Position numbers and translations under genes: made by a program. From Epiperipatus broadwayi (lineage: Eukaryota; Onychophora; Udeonychophora; Euonychophora; Peripatidae): DNA of 64,000 nt. The stretch covers positions 1,163,001-1,227,000 of the forward strand of contig JAQFVV010000073.1 of the NCBI GenBank assembly GCA_028023455.1, read 5' to 3'. Positions 1-11,912 of the stretch are shown in pieces. Positions within the stretch are counted from its first letter, which is position 1. Each line of letters opens with the position of its first letter. The notes below the pieces were generated by a model. The model had not been told where the DNA came from. It searched no databases and saw only the letters and a program-made list of their open reading frames with translations.

Positions 1-2
1 AA

Positions 3-702
3 AAAATGGGGGTACTAATAGGGTTAAAAGAAAAAAATGATAGGCTTAAAAATGATAGGCTTACATTAAATGATAAAGATGCAATGGAGCAAAAATTGAA
101 AATCCAAGATGAATACATTGAATATGGATATAATAGTAAAGTTGTAAAAAAATATTTTAATAAATAAAAATAGGTATAAAAAAGTTAGCAATAAAATTGA
201 AAGAAAAAATAAGAAATGGATTTCTATTCCATATTCTAAGGATGTATATGAAATTCTAAATGATAGAAAAGAAAAAATAAATCTTAATATAGGTATTGGA
301 TGGAAAAATAGTAAATCTTTAAAAAAACTAGTAAGTAATTCTAAAATAAGGAATGATAAGAATGATAGGATAGGAATAATATATAAAATTATTTGTAAAA
401 TATGCAAGATGATATACATAGGTCAGTCAGCAAAAAGTAAAACAGAAAGGGGTAAAGAGCATAACAGAGCTATAAAAAGAAAAGATATTAAATCAGGTCC
501 ATTTTGCCATTTTTTAGAAACAGGACACATTATGAATTGTGAAGAAAGTATTGAAGTCATCAAATATTGTAAAAATTATAAAGAAAGAAAAGTATGTGAA
601 ACATTGTATATACATAAAAATAAAGAGAAATGTATAAATTTAGTACAAGGGTCGGTTAAGTTAGGTGGAAAATGGTCATTAAATAAAAATTGGAAAATTT
701 AA
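3..702 (+). pseudogene. Penelope-like element, RT C-terminal part plus GIY-YIG endonuclease (frameshifted)
   Basis: This is the 3' coding end of a Penelope-like retroelement, whose single ORF is an RT followed by a GIY-YIG nuclease that nicks target DNA. One frame runs from 3 to a stop at 165-167 and ends with a YGYNSKVVKKYFNK-type segment. The protein then resumes one frame over, from about 148 to the stop at 702. The nuclease motifs are clear: G at 373-375 opens GIIY, followed by two cysteines in the C-x2-C spacing of PLE nucleases, then YIGQ at 415-426, an EH pair, and an HFLETGH segment near 510-530. These features separate it from bacterial GIY-YIG proteins. The RT core lies upstream, outside the window. 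A single frameshift makes this copy non-functional. An RTE element follows about 250 bp downstream in the same orientation. Confidence 0.82.
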
Positions 703-773
703 AAACATCTTTATTGTTAAGTTTGACCTGTATATGATAAGTAAATCACGTGAAAATTTTTTTTCAATTGTTG

Positions 774-822
774 TAATATCTTGATAAGGTTCATATTTTG
801 AACGAAAATCGATTAGATATTA
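774..822 (+). ncRNA. Degenerate hammerhead-ribozyme-like fold in PLE 3' region
   Basis: Just after the PLE ORF, TAATATC (774-780) is an exact reverse complement of GATATTA (816-822), forming a possible helix I. Between them lie TTGATAAG, resembling the CUGAUGAG core; a 5-bp hairpin (789-793 with 799-803, 5-nt loop); then GAAAATC, resembling the GAAA core and cleavage-site segment. Hammerhead motifs are known in the terminal regions of PLEs. The core departs from consensus (extra U, A for G) and there are 5 unpaired bases on one side of helix I, so this is probably a decayed motif. The pairing is seen in the sequence; the ribozyme identity is inferred. Confidence 0.35.
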
Positions 823-957
823 ATAAATTTATTATTTATATATTTTAAGTATTTAGTTGTCTATAAATTGAATATATTTAATTTTAAAGAATAGTATATC
901 AGAAAGACAACATAATGGTTTTGTAATGCCATCATTGTGAAATATATATATATATAT
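823..957. other. AT-rich spacer between PLE and RTE element
   Basis: Low-complexity AT-rich DNA ending in a short TA run at about 941-957. No gene is visible. Part of it may be PLE 3' flank. Confidence 0.4.
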
Positions 958-1283
958 GGCTGCAGAAAGGAGTTTGCTATTAACTGAAAGGAGACCCTTT
1001 GATTCCTCTTGGAGGCCTTAAAGGAACCGAGCAGGGCAAATTCCTAATGTCCACTCCATACGTTCTTGTCGTTGCAGCTGTTATTACTATGTGATTATTC
1101 ATATAGTATACGAACATGGATGGGCTGCTCACCAACATGCATTAGCCAGCGTGGTGAGTTTATTGGCTTTTTACCTCTGAGTTTAAGATCAAGAAACACC
1201 ATGGTCTTTCTTCTCAGTGCCTGATAAGGCAGAATGAATGTTTGTGTAAATGATAAATATTTTTCCAATACATATATACAATT

Positions 1284-2375
1284 ATGACAGACAAAAATAA
1301 AGCATGGCCCTTATTCCCAGGAGGCTGTAAAGTCACCAACCAAGGCAGCGGTTGGTGGCCGAAGGTGGAGGGTGCTAAGAATCCCCTGATTGCAGACCCA
1401 GGCTGCCATTTGATGATGACTTTTTATTTAGGTACTTACAACTGCAGATCACTTTCAAGTGAAGGAAGATTGCAAGAATTAGAAGAAGAACTGTCTTATA
1501 TTAAATGGGACATTATTGGACTTTGTGAAGTTAGAAGAAAAGGAGAAGAAACAATTGATTTAAAAAGTGGACATATACTCTATTATAAAGGCACACATAT
1601 TGGAAATACAAGTGGAGTAGGATTCATTATAAATAAAAAGTGGAAGAACAATATTGTGGAGATTGATGGTGTATCGGACAGAGTGGCAAGATTAGTTATA
1701 CAACTTAATAGCAGATACCAAATGCAGATAATTCAGGTTTATGCCCCAACAAGTTCTCATAGTGATGAAGTAGTAGAAGATTTTTATATGGATGTACAAA
1801 AGGCTTTTGATCAGAGTAAACAACATTTTAAAATTGTTATGGGAGACTTTAATGCTAGAATTGGTAGACAAATGAAAGATGAAATTGCTGTAGGTAATTT
1901 TGGTTATGGTAATAGAAATGAGAGAGGACATAGACTTGTGGAGTTTGCAGAAAAAGAAAAACTTTATATTATGAATTTATTTTTTGAGAAAAATGTTAAA
2001 AGGAAATGGACATGGAAGCATCCAAATGAAGGTACAGCAGAATTGGATTATATTTTGACTAACAGAAAATACATATTTCAAGATTGTAATGTTCTTAATA
2101 AATTTAACACAGGAAGTGATCATCGATTAGTAAGGTGTAAGTTATGTGTTAATGTAAAACTAGAGAGACAAAAATTATTAAGAAAAACAATATTTACAGT
2201 TGATATTCCTAATCTTCAGAAACATTCTAATGAATTTAAATTAGAACTTACAAATAGGTTTCAAGTGTTAGGAGATTTTGAACATGATTCAGATTTGAAT
2301 GAAATTAATATGAAAATAACTGATACACTTTTAAAAACTGCAACAAAGATAGCTGGTAGAAAAATCAGCAATTGA
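1284..2375 (+). pseudogene. RTE copy 1, apurinic endonuclease part of the ORF
   Basis: The endonuclease/exonuclease/phosphatase-fold domain nicks the genomic target to prime reverse transcription. From the ATG at 1284 the visible motifs are TYNCRSL (Asn53), [10 protein letters not shown] (Glu82), VYAPT (153-157), MGDFNARIG (Asp188, Asn190), LDYILTNR (Asp255) and GSDHRLV (Ser278-Asp279-His280), so the catalytic set looks complete. The first ~44 codons are from the GC-rich leader; an alternative start is the Met-Met pair at 44-45, just before the domain. The frame ends early at 2375 because one A is missing near 2361-2367 compared with the other two copies. A second single-base loss near 2485-2490 puts the RT in a third frame. 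Confidence 0.85.
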
Positions 2376-4239
2376 CTAATAAAATTTCTACTGAGACTAG
2401 AGAATTTATGAAGAAAAGAAGGAATATGAAGATATACAAAAATGATGTATTAAAAAGAATTGAATATCTCGAATTTTGTAAAATGGTAGGAAAAGAGTTG
2501 AAAATGATATAAGAAAGTATAACTGTGAAATAGCAAGGAAAGCTGTAGAAGAAAATAAAAGTCTCAAGAATGTAAAACAACATTTTGGTATTGGTAGGAA
2601 ATTTATATCTGCAATAAGAAAAAAAGATGGAATTATTACTAAAAAGAGAGATGACATCATGAAATTGGTAGAAGATTTTTATCAAGAATTATATAGTAAT
2701 AAAGAACAAGTACCTCCTATATCTATTACATCTTCCGAATTGCCCAGAATTTTAAATGAAGAAGTGAGACATGCAATTAAGTGTATGAAGAAAGGAAAGG
2801 CTCCAGGAAATGATGGAATTATAATTGATATATTAAAAGAAGCAGGTGAAGAAATAGAAACAATTTTAGCAAAGTTATATACCAAATGTCTAAATGATAA
2901 AGATGTACTGGAAGATTGGAAGAATGCAGTAATAATATTAATATTTAAAAAAGGTGATAAAGAAGATATTAGAAATTACAGACCTATCAGCCTTTTATCA
3001 GTTTTATATAAAATTTTTACCAAGATAATTACAACTCGTCTACAGAGAACTTTGGATTTCCACCAACCAAGAGAACAAGCTGGATTTAAAAGTGGTTTTA
3101 GTACAGTAGATCATATCCAGGTATTGAGAGAAGTCATAGAAAGGACAAATGAATATGAGTTGTCATTATGTTTTGGATTTGTAGATTATGAAAAGGCATT
3201 CGATTCTATACACATTTCTTCAGTGATTAAAGCATTGGATCATCAAGGTATAGATCCAGGATATTGTCATATTTTAAAGAATATTTATAAAAATGCAACA
3301 GCAACAATTAGATTACATAATGATACTGGAAAAATCAACATTGAGAAAGGTGTAAGACAAGGTGATTCCATATCTCCAAAACTCTTTACAGCAGTGCTGC
3401 AAGAAGTATTTTGTGGATTAAAATGGGAAACTAAAGGAGTGAAAGTAAATGGAGAGTATTTAAGTCATTTAGATTTCGCAGATGATGTAGTTGTTTTTGC
3501 AAATAATGCTTCAGAGCTGCAGGAAATGTTGCAGGAGTTAGCAGATGAAAGTAGAAAAGTAGGACTAAAGATAAATGTTAAAAAGACTAAAGTAATGTTT
3601 AATCGATTTGCTCAAAATATGAAAATAAAGATTGATTATGAAGAATTAGAAGAAGTTAACAGTTACAAATACCTTGGTCAGATTATTAATACAGATGGAA
3701 ACATAATGGAGGAAATTAATCATAGAATTAAACTTGGTTGGAGTGCTTTTGGTAGAAATAACTTGATACTAAAAGGAAATATGCCTATGTGTTTGAAAAG
3801 GATGGTTTTTAACAAATGTGTTTTACCAGTTCTTACTTATGGATCTGAGACTTGGACACTTAATAGAAGAGCAATACAGAGACTTCAGACCACTCAAAGG
3901 AGTATGGAGAGATATATGTTGGGAGTAACAAGAAGAGATCGAAAATGCAATGTATGGGTAAGACAACAAACAGGTGTTACTGACCTTATTGAAAAAATTA
4001 AAAGATTGAAATGGAGTTGGGCTGGACATATTGCTAGAAGAGATGATAATAGATGGACAATTGAAATTTTAAACTGGATTCCAAGAGATTGTAAAAGACC
4101 CAGAAAGAGACCACATGTGAGATGGATGGATGAAATAAGAAAATGTGCAGGGGTGTTGTGGAGAAGAGAAGCTAAAGATCGGAAAAGATGGGTTAAACTT
4201 GGAGAGACCTTCATCCTGCAGTGGATTGATAATGGTTGA
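2376..4239 (+). pseudogene. RTE copy 1, linker and reverse transcriptase part of the ORF
   Basis: After the frameshift the linker continues to about 2490 and, after a second one-base deletion, is open from before the ATG at 2659 to the stop at 4237-4239. Counting from 2659, the RT motifs are KAPGNDGI (47-54), NYRPISLL (106-113), QAGF (140-143), [10 protein letters not shown] (174-183), RQGDSISP (233-240) and catalytic FADD (273-276). YGSETW is in the thumb region, and a conserved basic C-terminal region ends in ETFILQWIDNG. The RT is complete from the Met; only the junction with the endonuclease is broken. The enzyme would reverse transcribe its own mRNA at the nicked target. The hydrophobic ORFs on the opposite strand are shadows. 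Confidence 0.87.
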
Positions 4240-4245
4240 TGATAT

Positions 4246-7200
4246 ATATATATTATACCTACTGAAATTTGACTTCAATTTAAATATGTGATAAAATGTC
4301 GGTTCCAATTTTTTATTCTTCTTGTTTAATTTTAATAGTGAATGCATTAACTTGAAGAGCATTGCAATCTGCCACTATGACAACATATAATACTGAAAAA
4401 GGGAAATGTTATTATTAATTGTAGTTTATAAAAATTATGAATTGACTTCATTCATTTTAAAAGTGAATGTGTAAATAATAAAGTTTATAGTTTAGATAAA
4501 GATATATTTTTCCTTTTATTATGTATATTTTCATTACTGCATTCACAATAGTAGATTACAAGTAATACACCTAATATTTAAATTCTCCAGTATGTTTTTA
4601 TTTTGTTTGTATAATATTGTATTAGAAATATGTGTGAAGGTGTATTTCTAGTATAGTATGAAAGAATGTAGTCTAAATTGTTTAGTTTATATTAGAATGA
4701 AGGAGTACTGTTGGTATTTCAAGATGTAAGTATTGTACCCTATATGTGTAATAATTATAAAATATTTGTTTATATTTGTTATTATTGGGTAATAAGATTT
4801 TTATTTATGGGCTCTAGCTGAAATTGACAAAAGAATTAGTATGGAGCATTGCTCTATGTCAATTAAAAAGCTAATAAATAGAACCAAACAGTTTACACTT
4901 TCTCTTTCATGTCTTGGCTTCAATAGAAGTAAACCTAACTTCTTTCATATGATTTTTTAAATTTATTTTTAAAAGTATATGGTTATTGAATGGATAGAAT
5001 GATGGGAAGAAAGAAAAAGTATTCATCCATTACCTGGATAGATTTATCAAGAATTTGTGAAGAGCAACAATTTATTGAAAGAATGAATATTAATTCATAG
5101 TATTAAAAAAACCATCAGAATATTTCTTTGCTGTTAAAAATAAATATTATCTACTTTTCAATGATGAGATATAAATGCTAACAACAGAAAATGTACACAA
5201 AAATCATGTTCATATGCCAATTGGATTATTTATACACAAGATAAAAATTAGCTCAATCTATCACATTGTCATGGATGAATTTAGCATCTGTTAACTTGTA
5301 ATGATTTACAAATCAATTACTTGTTAAAGAAAAAATATTTACATTCCATCATCAAGGATATAAACCAATATTTGTTCACTTATAATGTTACTTAAACTAA
5401 GATACTAGTTACATGAAGGATATTTTGATATCTTAAAAAAATATTGCAACTAAAAAATGTGCTTTAAATGTTATTACATTTCATGATATTTTTATTTTTT
5501 TCCAGAATAACAAAATATCATCAAATCATGGTTCAAGAAATATATCCTAGAACTATAATACTGTTTTGGATATGTCGTATTTGTGAACAATTAATCACAT
5601 CATTTACTAATATATATTATTTTTTGTTATATGTATATAATTTTATAGGATATAAACAGTAGTGTAATTTAACTTAGGTAAGGATTTATTTTACACATAT
5701 ATAAAGTATAAGAAAGTTATGTTTTTCTAAATTCAAATTTATATTGTATAGCTTCATAGTATATAATTATAATTTTAAAATATTTATCTCTTTATTTATT
5801 GACTATAAATTAATTTCAAGTATTTATTTTTGTTTTATTCTCTTAGGGAAGTGTAAAAGCATAGGAAGATTCATCTTTAGTATATTTTGTATTTTTATAT
5901 ATAAAGGTTTATTATGTCCTGAACTCATATTTTAAAAAGTGCATATGTATTATAACAAGTTTATTTGACCATCTTTCTCCACAATTCAAGTTGATATTGG
6001 GATTCCAAAAAATATGAATCATTTACTAAGTTAATCTGTTTCAAACCTCCTTCCAAAGTGAAACATTATTCAATATATGTTCATTCAAAATCATAACTAA
6101 AGCCATCCAATCTATTAAATCTTCTGAAATTGATAAATTTGAATACAAAAATGAAGAAACAAAATGATTGGAAATCAGAATTGCTATGAGTATAACTTCA
6201 TATATAGAAATGTGATTATACATAAATGCATTATTCCATTGTCTAATTCAATATTACTAGATGAGTGATTAGAGGAGAATCTCACAATGATCAGTTCATT
6301 ACTAACCTATGAAACTGAAATCATTAGCTAAAAGTAAATAATGATAAGTAAAAAGAAAGGTAAAAGGAGAACTAAAAATATTATTTGTATTAAAAATAAC
6401 ACACCTATTTTAATAGTGCAAATTTTATTCTAAACACCAGTGCAAAATCCCCTTGTTTATGTCAATGACTTAGTCTGGAAGTGTTCAGTCCATTCTTTTG
6501 GCTATTTTGGATCATATTGGAAGAAGAAGAGTTTGCTTAGGCTACATATTAAATCACTGCTGAAAGTCAATAATAAAAAATAGGTTTGTGCACAAATTTC
6601 ATGATAACCAGCACCACAGATAAGCAAAAAAAGACTTTACATAATAATTCTAATTATGCAATAGTCCATTTGGAGCACATTGCAAGTTTATTATCACTAA
6701 TATAAAAAATATATCTATCTAAATAATAGAACATCATTAATGTTTTTTATAATAAAAGTAAAATAAAAGAGAACAATGTAAAACAAGGGGGATATTCTAC
6801 ATTGAATTTGATAAACTAATATATCAATGTTATCAAAGTAATCGCATTTGTCAGTGAGACTTCAAATTGTTCATCAAATAATCTGGACTAATTCTATTTT
6901 TTATTTCATTATGATAATTAATTGACAGGAAAATGTAAACATATAGGTTCTTCTAGAGCTTTCTCTGTTGCTTATGCAAGGTGATATGGGAGCTGATTTT
7001 AAGGATTCTATTATATGGTGTGATCCCTATAAACAAGTGCTGATCTTATAGATTAACACTCACAGATTACAAGGCTAGACTATTGTGTGAGAAAGGTTAT
7101 ACCATCTCCTATTACACAGGATGATTTATAGTTGAGCCAATAATTTTTTAGCCTGTCAAAATGACTCAATCAGTTGGCAAATGAGAAAATACATGCATGT

Positions 7201-7976
7201 CTGTTATTATACAGGACATGTATAATGAATTGCTGAGGTATGAAATAAGAATGTTTATCTGTCTTATCAAACCCCTAACATTGCAAATAGTAGTTTGAAA
7301 TATTATTGATAATTGTTGGATTACCAAGTCAACATGAGTGCATATAACATCAGAAATTGTCAATTGCAAGATATCATGCTGGAAACTGTATATCACTACA
7401 AAACTAAGTCAGGGCATGTGTTCAAATAGCAAGAGGATATCTACATTTATTTTGATTACAATGCGACATGTAATCTAAAAAAAATCTCTTAGTGTTTTAA
7501 ATAAATTTATAATTTTGGGTTGATTGCATTCATGGTCATTATAAGCCACATGTCAGTTGTGGGCTGTGGCTTGAGCATCCTTCATTAAATTATTTGCAAT
7601 TAAAAATAATATATATAGAGTTAACTTTACATGCATATTTATATCTAAATGAATATTTACGAATATAGTATGAAGCATATAATAGTTTATGAAAAAATGA
7701 AAATGTTTTATTTTGATGTAATATTTAAATATACGGTATTTACTTGAAAAGCTATTTTTAATTTATCAGACTACATTCAAGCAAAGAATTACTTAAGCTA
7801 CATAACATATTGTAAGAAACTAAATTTTAATAAATATATAATATACCAAGCCATTTTTAAAAAAAAAAAATTTAAAAAATGCATACTTTTTTTCTCTTTT
7901 AAATAAATAAAAAAAAAACAAGGGGAAAAATAGAAATTATACTCTTAAATATTCTATACTTTTTTTTATGTGTCAA
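4246..7976. other. AT-rich region with no recognisable gene
   Basis: About 3.7 kb of AT-rich DNA. All ORFs are under about 80 codons, biased to Ile, Tyr, Phe and Asn, and match no family recognised here. No long simple repeat or retroelement motif was found. Nothing can be annotated with support. Confidence 0.5.
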
Positions 7977-8049
7977 TGCGTCAGCAGGAAAGTGAACCCT
8001 GGGACAACTGCTTGTAAGGCAGCTGTGATAACCAGTCGACCACTAACGC
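7977..8049 (-). tRNA. tRNA-Val(TAC)-like sequence, possibly a pseudogene
   Basis: On the minus strand 73 nt fold as a cloverleaf. The acceptor stem GCGTTAG/CTGACGC is 7 bp with one G-U. The anticodon stem is 5 bp (GCTGC/GCAGT) with loop CTTACAA, anticodon TAC. The T-arm pairs CAGGG with TCCTG around a TTC-containing loop. The discriminator base is A. Similarity to animal tRNA-Val is visible in TGGTTATCAC and CTGCCTTACA. Doubts: a C-C mismatch in the D stem, C where box A expects a purine at position 15, C at the usually invariant A58, and no T-run immediately downstream (the first is about 35 nt on). It could be a tRNA pseudogene or SINE head; no SINE body was seen. Confidence 0.6.
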
Positions 8050-9403
8050 TTTTTTTTATTGTTCAACGATGATTAAAACAATGTTGATTAAAATTGGATC
8101 TAGTTGTTTTGATGAATTTATATCATGTTACATTTACCTCAATACGGTTAAATATAAAAATTAAATAATAGAAATAATGATATGAATTTTTAAAAAATGT
8201 CGAATAAACAAAAATTAGTGAAAATTTTACATTAAATAATATGGAAGTTTATGTCTTGCAATAGATTTATAAATAGCAATATTGAATTAACAATGTTTTA
8301 ACTAATGAAATACAAACATCATGTTAAAAACCATTCGCTTTAACGCATATAATTTTTTCTAAGAAAAATTTCAAAGAAGATTAGTTTATATTCTGATTTG
8401 AAAAATAAATTATAAATTATTAGATATCTGTGGTATAGATTGCATTTGATTAAACCAAGGGCTGATTATTTAGTACCAGTTAAACATCTGCAACTCATTC
8501 ATTACAAGAACTGAGAACAAACACTACCACTGTATTAATGTACACATAAATAATAATTATTTTTTGTCTCAATTATTAATACAATTACTAAATATTTACA
8601 TATAAAAATAAAATTATCCACAATTAATTAAAAATAATAATCCTTGAAATTTAATGAGTTTAACCATAAATTACTCAATTAATTTTTGAATACAATGCTT
8701 CAGCGAAGTAACATTTTACCTTATAGTAGTACACCACTTTATATATACCCTGTGACAGAAATTGTATCAATTCTGAAATCTTTATTCACCAGGATAGTGT
8801 TAACACATAATCACACCAGGTATGTCAGAAAGTTACAATCATAAAACAAACTATTTGGAAATTTTTAATTAAAAATAATAGAGAAGTATAGACAAGTATA
8901 TAAACTGCTTTATATTTTATGCTTAATCATCTTGCCATAGTTTATATTTATAAAAGATAGAAGATTGCCATATGCAATTTATGATTATTGATAATAGATA
9001 TCTGGTACTTTCAATATGAAAGTTAACTTGAGCATAATACACATATAAATATGTGTAACAACATAAATTCATAGTAGCAAAAGAAGATTATTATCTATTG
9101 TCTCAGATATTTCTGGGTATCTAATATATATATATATATATTATACAAGCAAATAAAATAGATAGTATATATATATATAGTTGTATATAAGTATGTAATG
9201 TATATATATATATATGATAACGCCAGCATAATCTTCTGTACTTATATATATATATATAAAGTAGTGTATAAAAACTGCAGACGTAAATCTTTAAAATTAA
9301 CTATATTTGAAATGTCATAGAAAATTCCTGTAAAATTATTATTATAATTTAATATTATTAAATATTAACGTGATGGAATTTTCCAGTTAAAGCACATGGA
9401 TTT
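8050..9403. other. AT-rich region with several short TA runs
   Basis: No gene is visible. Four short (TA)n tracts cluster at about 9122-9260, separated by 20-40 bp. The rest is unstructured AT-rich DNA. Confidence 0.5.
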
Positions 9404-9933
9404 ATGAAATATTCATGTAACATTTATAAAGCTTTTTATATAAGTATGAATAATAGTTGGATCAATACTAAAAGAGATGAATATATTAATGCAGTTAAGC
9501 AATACTCATTAGCAGCAGCACCATCTCTCCATATGGTCATAGTAAGGAAAGTAGTTTATTATTTAAGGCTCAAACAGGATCTTTAGCTACAAAAGAATAT
9601 ACATATAAATGGAAAAATATGGGTGATTTATTTTGTAAATTAGGTAAGGAAGGAATAGAAAATATTAGGCATTTGTTAATTGGATGTAAATGTTTGGAAA
9701 CAGAAAGGGTACATATAATGAAGTTGTGGAAAAATAAATATGAAAAAAGTGGTTATACAGAAAGTGAATTATTGGTTTTTATGCTGGGTTTGGGAAAAGA
9801 TAAGAGGGATTTAGATATAAAGGTTTACAGAGTTAACAAAGATTATGTTGTGGAAATGGGATGGAGCAGAATATGGGAAAATTTAGAATGGGGAATGGAA
9901 AATAAAGTGGCTAACAGGTTTATCTGGGCATAA
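9404..9933 (+). pseudogene. Non-LTR retrotransposon ORF2 C-terminal fragment with zinc-binding motif
   Basis: From about 9535 to the stop at 9931-9933 one frame reads SSLLFKAQTGSLATKEYTYK, then CKLGKEGIENIRHLLIGC. This is the LLxKxxTGSLxT...C...E..HLL..C pattern found after the RT in several non-LTR clades (a zf-RVT-like zinc-binding tail). The region just upstream (9404-9530), with W-I-N-T-K-R-D-E-Y, appears to belong to the same protein but in another frame, so there is a frameshift near 9530. RT motifs are absent, meaning 5' truncation. This protein is unlike the RTE C-terminus, so it is a different LINE family; the clade was not determined. Confidence 0.65.
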
Positions 9934-9995
9934 TTGCTGAGATATTCTTGACTTCGTTTAAGGAGAAGCGACAATACATCACATCACATCATATC
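9934..9995 (+). mobile_element. 3' UTR and (CATCA)-type tail of the non-LTR fragment
   Basis: Downstream of the stop there is a short hairpin-capable segment (CTTC...GAAG near 9950-9968), then three to four copies of a CATCA-type pentamer at about 9974-9994. Short tandem repeats at the 3' end are typical of LINEs without poly(A). This marks the likely 3' terminus. Confidence 0.5.
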
Positions 9996-10467
9996 CAATA
10001 GAAGTGATTTTTTCTAATATGAGAATATTATCCAGATGCGACAACTTTTGAACAATATCAGATCAGAGAAGCCATTGAGATCTTTAAAAGGCCAGATTAT
10101 ATTAACAAATGTGATAATACTTGAAAATTACATTCTATTTGGAAAATATTTTTTTTAAAAATCGTTAATATAAAATAAATTCGCATAATTATTATTTTTA
10201 TTTTCTATTAATAGAACGTTCATTATTGTTATACATCAATGTTTATTGCACCTTTAGAATTACTTTATAATATTTATTATCCAGTTGATGACCAGTGTGA
10301 TCTGCTCAAAATGTCAGTTTATATATTCATAAGTTATATTTGGATGTACTCACATAACATTTCATTTATATATGTAGCCCTGTAAAATCTTTGATTTAAT
10401 ATATATCTATATATTCTTTAAAGTATGACTAACTTATTACAGAGATCAATTTTTTTATTGCTTGACA
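9996..10467. other. AT-rich flank, no gene seen
   Basis: Unstructured AT-rich DNA between the LINE fragment and the left LTR of the Ty3/gypsy element. Confidence 0.5.
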
Positions 10468-10670
10468 TGTATGCATCAACTTAATTGAATTCTCCATCAG
10501 ATTTGGTAACAAAAACTAGATTTATTAACAACTTTAACACAAAAATAATGCATAGCTATAAGTTATACTCGAAGAAAGTTTTCTAACTAAAACTCTTCTA
10601 CTAGATAAAACGTTCTACCCTTCACATTCTTGATTGTTTAATTTAATTAACAATGGCAGGTAACATTACA
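10468..10670 (-). repeat. 3' LTR of the Ty3/gypsy element
   Basis: 203 bp beginning TGTATGCATCAAC and ending AACATTACA (plus-strand view), with TG...CA ends. It matches 14349-14552 at about 95% by eye. It is preceded on minus by the polypurine tract. Confidence 0.85.
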
Positions 10671-10791
10671 CTCCTCCACCCATAGCAGGGACAATGGCTA
10701 TCTTACAAAGTCACTTAGATATGCAGGTGGCTTTCCTATCTTGCCTTGGGTGTTTATATTCTGTATTACCTAATGTATTTGATGATTCTGA

Positions 10792-11754
10792 TTAGACTAT
10801 TTTTGGGTCTTCTGCTGAAATCTTTTCCTGGAGTTTTGGTATCTGGTAGTCTGGACTTGGCTCTGAGTTATCAAGTCTTGTTTCTGAAGGTTTATTCCTA
10901 TTGATTTGAGCTGTATATGTATATTGCCAGTTTGGGTTGATGCGATGGCAGATATGATTAAAATGCCTCTTGTATCTAATATTATCTTCCATTTGTACTG
11001 TAGCTATATTCTTGGAAGTTATGCCAATCACTTCGCCATTTATCCAAATTTGTCATAGGCAATCTCTAATCCACATCTTCTCACCTACAAGAAACTTCTC
11101 TGACTTTCTATCAACAGTTTCTCTTGTCGGTTCAGGTAGGAGTAAAGTTAAATTGGTCTGTAGCTTTCTATTCAGGAAAAGTTTGGCAGGAATCTTTCTC
11201 CTAGAAGCAGTTGGAATAGAATGTTGTTGTAAAGGAATCTGATTTAAAGCCTCTAGCATCCTCATGGATTTTTGCTTTCTCAATGCAATTTTAAGTTGGT
11301 TTACTGCATTCTCGGTCAGGACATTGCTTTCTGGGTAGTATGGTGGTGTATGAAGGTATCTGATGCCTCTGTGGATCAGGAAGTTTTCAAATTTAGATGA
11401 AGAAAAACCAGAACCATTATTTGAAACTAAGGTCTCTAGATATCCTCCTTGTGTTGCAAAAATGGATGTCAATTGCTTGATTGTTTCATCCTTCCCAGTA
11501 TTTTTAACAATTCTATACACAATCCAGTGTGAGTAGGCATCGACTAAAACTAGAAAAATATGTCTCATAAAAGAACCAGCATGATCAATGTGTATGCATT
11601 CCCAGGCCCTTGTAGCTGGTGTCCACTGGCTATATTCCTTTATGTTCAGTCTGCTGTTTGTTTGGCAGTCAGTACGCCCTTTCATGTAAATTTCTATACC
11701 TTCATTTAACCTTGGCCACCAAACATAACTTCTGGCTAATGCTTTGGTGTGCAC
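10792..11754 (-). pseudogene. Ty3/gypsy integrase, degenerate
   Basis: The main frame (11053-11754) covers part of the zinc-binding end (WWPRLNEGIEIYMKG...CQTNS) and the catalytic core. IHIDHAGSF holds the first Asp. VSNNGSGF stands where families have V-S-D-N-G, so the second catalytic Asp is Asn. The SNVLTEN segment contains the Glu. After a stop, a further segment (10792-11031) carries the C-terminal region with MIGITSKNIATVQMEDN and KRHFNHI, resembling the GPY/F-type integrase tail. The mutated Asp and the stops argue that it is inactive. Integrase would insert the cDNA into the host genome. Confidence 0.85.
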
Positions 11755-11912
11755 TATTCTGGATGGCCACTATGAAGTAGTTCTAGAATCTGTTTTCATA
11801 GTTGTGGATGTATTACTACTCTATCACCATTGAGAACACATCCCTTGCAGAACAACAATTGCATACATGCATTCCAGAAAGACATTGGTAGATTATCTGG
11901 TTTCTTGTTAGG

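Larger units (their letters stand above)
958..4245 (+). mobile_element. RTE-type non-LTR retrotransposon, near full length (RTE copy 1)
   Basis: This ~3.3-kb element has the layout of an RTE LINE: a short 5' region that is markedly more GC-rich than its surroundings (about 1000-1440), one long ORF with AP-type endonuclease then RT, a very short 3' UTR, and a tail starting with GATGAT-type repeats at 4237-4243. Its length matches the usual RTE size. It is the only one of the three RTE copies in the window that keeps the 5' region; the other two start at the equivalent of about position 1466. The exact 5' end is uncertain; it was placed just after a TA run at 941-957. The reading frame is broken by two single-base deletions. 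Confidence 0.85.
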
